From Thermoplasmatota archaeon (GTDB taxonomy: Archaea; Thermoplasmatota; Penumbrarchaeia; Penumbrarchaeales; Penumbrarchaeaceae), in NCBI GenBank assembly GCA_030591285.1, contig JAUVBH010000074.1, positions 1 through 7,322 on the forward strand: a DNA stretch of 7,322 nucleotides, in the 5' to 3' direction. The notes under the pieces are model-generated. The model searched no databases. It saw nothing but the letters and a program-made list of their open reading frames with translations, and was not told the DNA's origin. The position numbers were made by a program, and so were the translations under genes. Each line of letters opens with the position of its first letter. The stretch's first letter is position 1. Below are positions 1 to 5,054 of the stretch, piece after piece.

Positions 1-616
1 GTGCAGAATCCGGAACCTTTCCTCCTTGGAACAACATACCGACAAGTATCGCTCCAAGTGCTCCAACTGCAAGTATCATCTGTAATTTATCGGTCCTCAC
101 AACCGCCTTCTGACCTCCGATCACAGTATAGCCTATGAATACCGAAGCTGAAAGGATGAGAGCAATATCTGAAGAGATACCCAGAGCAATGGTCATCACG
201 AATTTGGTTGCCTGGAGAAGAAGGGCGACCCATCCGATCTCCACCAGTATCAGGAGCAAAGATGCTGCAACCTTGGATCGATCCCCATATTTCATCCCGA
301 CGAGGTCAGGAAGGGAATGTGCTCTCGTTCTTCTCAGTTTTGGAGCCACAAAAAGCCCCAGGAATAACAACCCGATCACCCCACCAATATCATACCATAA
401 TCCGGAGAGACCGTAGGTGAATACAAAGGAGCCAGTCACGATAACTGCAGAACCACCGACTACAGTAGCACCAATGGAATAAGCTACAGATCTGTGGGAT
501 AATGACCTGGAAGCAATGAAAAAGTCCTCAGGATCTGATCTTGACCTTGATCTCAGCCCAATGATCAGGAGGACTACCAGATAGACACCAAGCAGGATCG
601 CAAATATCCATTCCAT
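1..616 (-). CDS. Sodium:solute symporter family permease, N-terminal part (partial)
   Basis: This is the first 205 codons of an integral membrane transporter of the sodium/solute symporter (SSF, SLC5-like) family; the rest lies beyond the left edge. Read on the minus strand it begins MEWIFAILLGVYLVVLLIIG, a hydrophobic first helix, followed by a short basic stretch (RSRSRS) and the family-typical region around residues 31-39 (DFFIASRSL). Hydrophobic segments follow at about 47-69, 74-93, 118-138, 143-162 and 178-196. The segment GGQKAVVRTDKLQ near residues 166-178 matches the conserved SSF pattern GG..AV..TD..Q. Members couple uptake of proline, pantothenate, sugars, carboxylates or similar solutes to sodium entry; the substrate cannot be told from this fragment. 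The ATG at 616-614 is chosen because a TATA element lies about 27 bases upstream, giving an essentially leaderless message. It is divergent from the PKD-protein gene. Confidence 0.85.
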   Translation of the reverse strand, partial: MEWIFAILLGVYLVVLLIIGLRSRSRSDPEDFFIASRSLSHRSVAYSIGATVVGGSAVIVTGSFVFTYGLSGLWYDIGGVIGLLFLGLFVAPKLRRTRAHSLPDLVGMKYGDRSKVAASLLLILVEIGWVALLLQATKFVMTIALGISSDIALILSASVFIGYTVIGGQKAVVRTDKLQMILAVGALGAILVGMLFQGGKVPDSA

Positions 617-638
617 CAACCGATCGGGAGCCAAGGAC

Positions 639-646
639 CATATAAA
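639..646 (-). promoter_or_regulatory. TATA box for the symporter gene
   Basis: On the minus strand this reads TTTTATAT, a good archaeal TATA element. Its centre is about 26 bases before the ATG at 616, so transcription should start at or next to the start codon (leaderless). The plus-strand reading ATATAAAA could also serve the divergent gene at 711, but would give a leader of about 40 bases. Confidence 0.55.
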
Positions 647-686
647 ACACTATTGCAGATGCTATCGATCTCCCGAAAAAGTAATT

Positions 687-701
687 ACGAACGGAGTTCG
701 T
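687..701. promoter_or_regulatory. Hyphenated palindrome, possible operator
   Basis: ACGAAC-gga-GTTCGT is a perfect 6-bp inverted repeat with a 3-base centre, ending 9 bases before the ATG at 711. An AT-rich TATA-like stretch (676-688, AAAAAGTAATTAC) lies just before and partly overlaps it, so a bound repressor would cover the start site of a leaderless message. It could also be chance; no second copy was seen in the window. Confidence 0.3.
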
Positions 702-710
702 TAGTTCTTC

Positions 711-1565
711 ATGGTAAAAGGGATCAAGACCAGGGACCTCATCATAGCTGGAGCGGTAGTTGCAGGCCTGGTTCTGGTTGCTGTTGGCTATTTTGTCTTC
801 ATCAAGGACAATGGAGATGATGGGGATGGAGATGGGAATGGAGACCCCATCAATACCAGACCAGTTGCTGATGCTGGTGTCGATGAGACCATTTACCCAG
901 GAGATCAGGTCGAATTGAGTGGAAAAAGCTCATATGATGATGATAATGATGTTCTTTTCTATTATTGGGATATGGATTCCGGTGTGGATAGTAATAATGA
1001 TGGAATAAATGACAATGACAGGGATCTGGTTGGTATCAATGTATCTTACACCTATCCAACGCCAGCTGAAACCATCACATACATTGTTACCTTGACAGTT
1101 GCTGATGGAGATATAAGCGGCGAAGAGACACTAACTGATACGGACACGGTAAGGGTCGTCATACTATTGAATGCAAATGAAGGAGAGATCCCGGATGTGA
1201 CAATGAGCTGTAATTATCAACCAGGTGTATCTTTCCCCACAACCTTTGATGCACATTTCTTAGTATCTGTTGAAACCGTCTCATCCTATGAGTATATCTC
1301 AAATTTCACCTACAGGCTGGAGAAAGCAAATGGTGATGTCCTCATGAATGGGTCGATCCAGGATATAATGACGGTGCCGGCGAATGCAACAATCCGGTTT
1401 ATCAATACTCCATATGGTACCATCGTAACCACAGTGAACGAGGGAGATTCGTTCTCGATCAAAGAAGGAGGGGAGATCGAAGAAGGATGTATTTTCTCAC
1501 TTCACTACAAGAATAAAGAAGAAATGGAACCTGTAATAGTGGGAGAAGTAGAACTGACGAAATAG
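711..1565 (+). CDS. Membrane-anchored PKD-domain surface protein
   Basis: A predicted extracytoplasmic protein of 284 residues, function unknown. A short basic N-terminus (MVKGIKTR) is followed by one hydrophobic helix at about residues 9-31, with no signal-peptidase or lipobox site evident, so it is probably an N-in membrane anchor. A very acidic Asp/Gly/Asn linker (33-45) leads to a PKD-type immunoglobulin-like domain at about 49-151, recognisable by RPVADAG, the YYWDMDSG core and the YIVTLTVADGD strand. An Asp/Asn-rich loop at 89-105 resembles calcium-binding loops. The remaining 130 residues (about 155-284) match nothing I recognise; the only two cysteines (C167, C260) lie there and could form a disulphide. 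Sequons at N110, N198, N213 and N225 would suit archaeal N-glycosylation. The start has no usable Shine-Dalgarno (a GGAG is 14 bases away), consistent with leaderless translation. PKD surface proteins commonly mediate protein or carbohydrate contacts, but no partner can be named. Confidence 0.8.
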   Translation: MVKGIKTRDLIIAGAVVAGLVLVAVGYFVFIKDNGDDGDGDGNGDPINTRPVADAGVDETIYPGDQVELSGKSSYDDDNDVLFYYWDMDSGVDSNNDGINDNDRDLVGINVSYTYPTPAETITYIVTLTVADGDISGEETLTDTDTVRVVILLNANEGEIPDVTMSCNYQPGVSFPTTFDAHFLVSVETVSSYEYISNFTYRLEKANGDVLMNGSIQDIMTVPANATIRFINTPYGTIVTTVNEGDSFSIKEGGEIEEGCIFSLHYKNKEEMEPVIVGEVELTK

Positions 1566-1576
1566 TTAAAGGAAAA

Positions 1577-1747
1577 TGGTCCCGGAGCTTTGAATATAAT
1601 TATTATATGTTGTCAGCTGGCTCCCAGATTTTCGCACAAAATCAGATGATAGCATACAGATAAGATTTTGTGCTAACCAATGCTGGCAAGGTACTGAGAA
1701 TGGGAGCCAATAAAATGTTCTAGCTGAGAATATAGTGATAGTAAAAA
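1577..1747 (-). ncRNA. Tandem structured element, copy A (candidate small RNA)
   Basis: A 171-bp unit, first of two tandem copies, matching no RNA family I know. It folds into three helices: an 8-bp stem 1619-1626 with 1701-1708 (GGCTCCCA/TGGGAGCC); a 10-bp stem 1634-1643 with 1664-1673 (GCACAAAATC/GATTTTGTGC) with a 20-base loop; and a 33-base hairpin at 1586-1618 closed by AGCT/AGCT. Copy B keeps all three, with compensatory changes in the last two. The strand is an inference: the minus-strand reading ends in CCGGGACCA plus TTTT like the neighbouring tRNA, and has a TATA-like ATTTTATT (1709-1716) in a 37-base block nearly identical in both copies. From that TATA, transcription would begin near 1687, which would leave out the distal strand of the 8-bp stem. 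The plus strand, as a 3' UTR element of the PKD gene, remains possible. Confidence 0.5.
1697..1733 (-). promoter_or_regulatory. Conserved block with TATA-like core before copy A
   Basis: This block is 35/37 identical to 1867-1903, the best-conserved part of the unit. On the minus strand it contains AGAACA followed by ATTTTATT (1709-1716), arranged like an archaeal BRE plus TATA box, then GGCTCCC. Such a promoter would start RNA near 1687. Conservation could instead reflect the base-paired stem strand at 1701-1708 and some unknown role for the rest. Confidence 0.35.
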
Positions 1748-1917
1748 TGGTCCCGGAACCTAGAATATGCTTGCAAAATACTCTCGGTTGGCTCCCAGAT
1801 CGCGCTAAAAATCAGATTGGAAATTAATAATAAGATTTTTAGCTAACCTATACTAAGAATTCAATTAGAATGGGAGCCTATAAATTGTTCTAGCTGAGAA
1901 TATGTTGAAAGAGAAAA
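1748..1917 (-). ncRNA. Tandem structured element, copy B (candidate small RNA)
   Basis: A 170-bp unit directly between copy A and the 3' end of tRNA-Tyr. Helices: the 8-bp stem 1790-1797 with 1871-1878, identical to copy A; a 10-bp stem 1804-1813 with 1834-1843 (GCTAAAAATC/GATTTTTAGC), where two base pairs differ from copy A and both partners change; and a hairpin at 1757-1789 closed by AACC/GGTT, also with two compensated pairs, in which 11 of 12 positions pair around a 9-base loop. The minus-strand reading ends CCGGGACCA then TTTTT. A TATA-like AATTTATA lies at 1879-1886, predicting a start near 1857 if used. It could instead be transcribed by read-through from tRNA-Tyr and released by tRNA-processing enzymes. 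Confidence 0.5.
1867..1903 (-). promoter_or_regulatory. Conserved block with TATA-like core before copy B
   Basis: Second copy of the block, 15 bases beyond the tRNA-Tyr CCA. The minus strand reads AGAACA then AATTTATA (1879-1886), a closer match to the archaeal TATA consensus than in copy A. The predicted RNA start is near 1857. Confidence 0.35.
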
Positions 1918-2029
1918 TGGTCCCGGCTCCCAGATTTGAACTGGGGATCTAAGGATCTCTGCGGGGTACCGGATTTAACTCCGGGTTCCAACTACAGTCC
2001 CCCGCTCTACCAGACTAAGCCAAGCCGGG
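1918..2029 (-). tRNA. tRNA-Tyr (GUA), intron-containing, CCA encoded
   Basis: Acceptor strands CCCGGCT (2029-2023) and AGCCGGG (1928-1922) pair perfectly. The discriminator is A (1921) and CCA is encoded at 1920-1918. The D stem is GCTT/GAGC, the anticodon loop CTGTAGA with anticodon GTA (1995-1993), the anticodon stem GGGGA/TCCTT with two G-U pairs, the variable loop five bases, and the T arm CCCAG-TTCAAAT-CTGGG. The mature length without intron and CCA is 74. The C1-G72 pair with A73 is the archaeal tyrosine identity set. A 35-base intron sits at the canonical 37/38 site (1957-1991). A T-rich tract (TTTTCTCTTT) follows the CCA as a likely terminator. Confidence 0.95.
1957..1991 (-). other. 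Archaeal tRNA intron with bulge-helix-bulge
   Basis: This 35-base intron interrupts tRNA-Tyr between G37 and A38. The four-base exon stretch CTGT pairs with intron GCAG (last pair U-G), flanked by three-base bulges AGT and AGA, each cut after its second base: the substrate shape of the archaeal tRNA splicing endonuclease. Inside the intron CCGGA-GTTAAA-TCCGG forms a hairpin. The helix next to the 5' bulge is weak (GG/CC plus a mismatch), so the motif is slightly relaxed. Confidence 0.85.
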
Positions 2030-2064
2030 CGGATACATTAGCAAAGGCCCCTTAACCCATCCTG

Positions 2065-2074
2065 ATATATAAAA
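2065..2074 (-). promoter_or_regulatory. TATA box for tRNA-Tyr
   Basis: The minus strand reads TTTTATATAT. Its centre is about 41 bases before the mature tRNA 5' end, placing initiation near 2044 and leaving a 5' leader of about 15 bases for RNase P to remove. Confidence 0.6.
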
Positions 2075-2098
2075 TTTCAATGAATTCTTTCGTTGAAA
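2075..2098. promoter_or_regulatory. Inverted repeat between tRNA-Tyr and the STAND gene
   Basis: TTTCAATG (2075-2082) and CGTTGAAA (2091-2098) form an 8-bp inverted repeat with one wobble, separated by eight bases. It abuts the tRNA TATA box and precedes the TATA-like element of the gene at 2148, a suitable place for a regulator acting on either promoter. It could be chance in AT-rich DNA. Confidence 0.25.
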
Positions 2099-2113
2099 AT
2101 ATCGTCGATAGGG

Positions 2114-2121
2114 TTTTTAAC
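2114..2121 (+). promoter_or_regulatory. TATA-like element for the STAND ATPase gene
   Basis: TTTTTAAC is centred about 30 bases before the ATG at 2148. It predicts a start only a few bases from the start codon, consistent with the lack of any Shine-Dalgarno sequence there. Confidence 0.45.
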
Positions 2122-2147
2122 AAAGTCCTCGCTTATGCAGTTTACCT

Positions 2148-5006
2148 ATGAATTCCAAAGGTTCTACCACCCCATTAGTGGACAGACCCCAGTTCATCAA
2201 CAGGACCAATGAAAAGGCCATCCTGATGAAAGGACTGCAATCCGCCAAGAAAGGTAGAGGCGGAATGATCCTAATAGAAGGTGAAGCCGGGATCGGTAAG
2301 TCAAGATTGATCGATGAGAGCGTCCAGGACTCAAAAAAGCTGGGTTTCAAAGTAATGAATGGAAAGTGTCTTGACTATCACCGCTCCCCATACCTCCCAT
2401 TCATTGAGATGCTCAGGGATTACTTCGGCATCTCGATCGACAGGATCGAGGAAGAGACAAAAGAGGACCTGTTAAAGTCAATTGAAATGGAATTCAGTTC
2501 AATAGAGCACCACAAGGTTGAGTTCCTGGATTTCTTCTTCCCCAGTGGCGAGATCACTGGAGGATACAGGATTGATACATCCGAAGAACATGGATTGTTG
2601 GAAGAGCTGCAGATGCGAGGTTATAGAACCGTGGTATTCGGGAACGATGACACCTTTGAGAATGCAACCCAGGTTCGAAACAACGTGACCATGCTTCCCA
2701 TCGAGGATGAGAAAAGAGAGGGGATCAATCCGAGAAGGATCGAGAGGATCGCTGTTAGGATCAAGGAGACCTTCGAAAATAACAAACGATGTGCCCTGAT
2801 CTTCAACGGGATCGACATAATCGCTAAAAAGAATCCCCAGAACAAACTGAGCAGCCTGATCACAATAGCTGTCGACATGGCCTTGAAGAACAGCGGTGTG
2901 CTGATCTTCTCAACAAAGGATCCAAAGAAGACCAAGGTTCTGGACCTCCCGGTTCTGGATCCATCCCACCTTGACCCAGATGATCGATCCCAGGAGGAAA
3001 GATCCAACAAGGACAAACAGGGAATATCGATCTACGAACTACTACAACCATTCTTCAAAGAGGTCTCATCCAGGGTCCCCACACTGTTAGTGATAGAAGA
3101 TCTACAGTGGGGTGATAAGGCAACATATAACCTGATCCAGTTCTTAGCCAGGGATGCCAGAGAGGGGAGACTGTTGATCATCGGTTCATACCGATCAGAA
3201 GAATTCACCATTGAGGAGCAGACAGAAGGACACATGCCCTTAAGGGATGCTCTACAGAGGATGTCCAGGGAACATCTTTTCACGACCATAAAACTGGACC
3301 GTTTCGATCAGAAAATGTCAGCTCAACTCGCTGCAGCGATCTTGGGCCATGAAATGGACATGAAAGACATCGGGGTCATGATGAGAAAGACCGAAGGGAA
3401 TCCTCTTTTCATTCGGGATTTTATCAGGAACAGAATGAACCAAGGCTTCTTGTCACTGGAGCCAACCATGATCGAACAGACGACCGGAGAGGATCTCACA
3501 GCGAAAAGGACAGGATCACTTTCAGAAACTGAACGGAATGTTCTCGAAGTATCGGCAGTCCTTGTAGAATCCATCACTGTTGAGAACATTCAGATGATAT
3601 TGGGATTGGAGATCGGGGATATCTTGGACTCCATGGATAGATTGATGGAATTGAAGTTCCTGATCGATAGAGAGGACCATTTTGAGTTCGAACATCCCAA
3701 GGTCATCGAATCCATATATGATGGATTGGAAGAAGAAAGGAAGAAAGAGCTGCACCGGATGATCTCGTCTGCCTTCGAAACTAAGGAAGTATCCAACCCT
3801 GATGAAAAAGTACCGGACCTTTCTATTCATCATTACTTTGGTGGAGAGTTCGATAAAGCACTGGATGAGTTGATCGCGAGGGCCCGGACACATCTTGAGG
3901 ATTATGATATTGATGGAGCCCTTCAATCTATTCAAATGGCCCAGGAGTGTCTTGATGAGTTGGATAATGACAAGGATAATCTTGGAACACAAATAATCGT
4001 ACTCCAACTGGAGGGCGACATATTTGATGAAAAGGGGCAGATCGAAAAAGGAATTTCTTCACTTAAAAAAGCAGTTGAGATCGCGGAAAAGAATGACATC
4101 GGACATGGACTTTCAACATCGTACAGAAGGATCGGGGATCTTCTTCTCAAGAGATACGATTGGGACAATACACTGGAACACTATCTAAAATCGCTACATC
4201 TGTCCAAGGTCGAAGAGGATGAAGGTGAGGTTGCCTGGGCATTCAAAGGTCTTGGAAGGATCTACCTCCTGAAAGGGGATTACCATCGATCCATGGAGTG
4301 CTACATCAAATACATGGAACATCCAGAAACAAGAAGTGGCCCTGCAAATGTCCGTGGGATGACCGAAATGGGTGACATATACTCTCAGATGGGAGATTTC
4401 AATCAAGCTCTCGCCTACTACAAGCTCGCTATCAAGAAAGGTGAAGAAGGTTCCGTTAAAAATGAAACATTCCTTGCATATATCAAAATGGCCGATGTAC
4501 TTTTAAAGCTTGGAGAGTTCGAAGATTCTAGAAGGTTCGCCGACCTTGCCAGGGAAGCGGTCCATTCAACGGATCCATCAACCGCTACCTTGGAAACCCT
4601 TCTTCATTATACTGACCTGATGCTGGAAGTCGGTCAGATGGACAAGGCCGAGGAGGTTGTCTCTGAACTTGAGGGTTCCATTGATGGTATGGACAGACTG
4701 TTGAGGGCATTCGCCTATCGAGTGAAGGGGGTCCTCCTATCAAGACAAAGGGATTTCAGAGGTTCTATATCCCAAATGAAGGCGGCGGTCACGACCCTTG
4801 AAGAGCTCAACGTACCATACGATCTTGCCATGACATATTTCCATTTTGGACTCATCAGATTCCAGCAAATGGATGTTGAAGGGGCATTGGAAATGCTGAA
4901 AAAAGCATCCAAGATATTCAAGGAAATAAAATCGATGTACTATCTAAACAGGACATCATCGAAGTTAAGAGAGGTCTCATTCATAAGGGAAGGACTAAGA
5001 ACTTGA
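2148..5006 (+). CDS. STAND-type ATPase with DUF835-like insert and TPR tail
   Basis: A 952-residue predicted cytoplasmic ATPase of the STAND / AAA_16 class (MalT-like architecture). After an N-terminal FINRTNE segment (16-22, the family's F.GR..E), Walker A is GEAGIGKS (45-52). Walker B does not come until LLVIEDLQWGD (313-323); a sensor-like GSYRSEE (346-352) and the STAND hallmark GNP (417-419) follow. The gap of about 260 residues between the Walker motifs is unusually long and contains at about 138-262 a segment with the layout of archaeal DUF835. A winged-helix-like region (about 457-545) leads to roughly nine TPR-like repeats (about 565-925), usually a protein or ligand binding surface. 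No transmembrane helix, DNA-binding output domain or enzymatic effector is visible, so the output is unknown; a signalling scaffold or regulator is inferred. It ends 48 bases before purH, which appears to have its own promoter. Confidence 0.85.
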   Translation: MNSKGSTTPLVDRPQFINRTNEKAILMKGLQSAKKGRGGMILIEGEAGIGKSRLIDESVQDSKKLGFKVMNGKCLDYHRSPYLPFIEMLRDYFGISIDRIEEETKEDLLKSIEMEFSSIEHHKVEFLDFFFPSGEITGGYRIDTSEEHGLLEELQMRGYRTVVFGNDDTFENATQVRNNVTMLPIEDEKREGINPRRIERIAVRIKETFENNKRCALIFNGIDIIAKKNPQNKLSSLITIAVDMALKNSGVLIFSTKDPKKTKVLDLPVLDPSHLDPDDRSQEERSNKDKQGISIYELLQPFFKEVSSRVPTLLVIEDLQWGDKATYNLIQFLARDAREGRLLIIGSYRSEEFTIEEQTEGHMPLRDALQRMSREHLFTTIKLDRFDQKMSAQLAAAILGHEMDMKDIGVMMRKTEGNPLFIRDFIRNRMNQGFLSLEPTMIEQTTGEDLTAKRTGSLSETERNVLEVSAVLVESITVENIQMILGLEIGDILDSMDRLMELKFLIDREDHFEFEHPKVIESIYDGLEEERKKELHRMISSAFETKEVSNPDEKVPDLSIHHYFGGEFDKALDELIARARTHLEDYDIDGALQSIQMAQECLDELDNDKDNLGTQIIVLQLEGDIFDEKGQIEKGISSLKKAVEIAEKNDIGHGLSTSYRRIGDLLLKRYDWDNTLEHYLKSLHLSKVEEDEGEVAWAFKGLGRIYLLKGDYHRSMECYIKYMEHPETRSGPANVRGMTEMGDIYSQMGDFNQALAYYKLAIKKGEEGSVKNETFLAYIKMADVLLKLGEFEDSRRFADLAREAVHSTDPSTATLETLLHYTDLMLEVGQMDKAEEVVSELEGSIDGMDRLLRAFAYRVKGVLLSRQRDFRGSISQMKAAVTTLEELNVPYDLAMTYFHFGLIRFQQMDVEGALEMLKKASKIFKEIKSMYYLNRTSSKLREVSFIREGLRT

Positions 5007-5020
5007 GACCTGTGCAAACC

Positions 5021-5028
5021 TTATTAAT
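5021..5028 (+). promoter_or_regulatory. TATA box for purH
   Basis: TTATTAAT lies 15 bases after the STAND-gene stop. Its centre is about 30 bases before the ATG at 5055 but only 9 before the GTG at 5034, so it supports the ATG as the true start and a nearly leaderless purH message. Confidence 0.5.
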
Positions 5029-5054
5029 CAACAGTGAGTTACCCTGAAAACGGT

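Larger units (their letters stand above)
1577..1928. repeat. Direct tandem repeat of ~170 bp sharing the tRNA 3' end
   Basis: TGGTCCCGG recurs at 1577, 1748 and 1918, the last inside the tRNA-Tyr gene, giving periods of 171 and 170 bp. The 37-base block 1697-1733 recurs at 1867-1903 with only two differences, while the loops and the stretch before this block are much more diverged. Within the units the tRNA-matching TGGTCCCGG and CTCCCAGAT are separated by exactly 35 bases in both copies; in the tRNA they are contiguous. Confidence 0.85.

Noticed and set aside
135..420. Two overlapping plus-strand open frames of 93 and 70 codons
   Set aside because: They lie antisense inside the symporter gene, whose minus-strand reading gives convincing membrane helices and family motifs; their own translations show no recognisable features.
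811..845. GGAGATG-like tandem repeat as a regulatory or slippage element
   Set aside because: It simply encodes the Asp/Gly/Asn linker after the membrane helix, common in archaeal surface proteins; the frame is intact.
1577..1917. CRISPR array or insertion sequence
   Set aside because: There are only two units, the period is 170 bp, there is no short-repeat/spacer alternation, no transposase, and no target duplication.
1577..1917. Box C/D or H/ACA guide RNA
   Set aside because: CTGA and TGATAG-like strings occur, but the CTGAGAATGGG copy is missing from unit B and no paired C/D' layout is conserved; no ACA box follows a guide hairpin at the expected distance.
1577..1928. Integrase attachment site repeats (attL/attR) at tRNA-Tyr
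   Set aside because: The tRNA-matching sequence is split by a conserved-length hairpin, and no integrase or mobile-element genes are present; the match to a crossover core is too short and interrupted.
2135..2137. ATG upstream of the STAND gene as a start
   Set aside because: It is 13 bases before the ATG at 2148, so it is out of frame with the protein.
2621..4921. Several minus-strand open frames of 63-161 codons inside the STAND gene, and similar ones inside purH
   Set aside because: They are antisense shadows: no ribosome binding sites, no promoter-like sequences and no domain signals, while the plus-strand frames carry clear motifs.
5034..5054. GTG start for purH giving seven more residues
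   Set aside because: It is only about 9 bases from the TATA centre and the ATG at 5055 gives the usual family N-terminus; kept only as an alternative.
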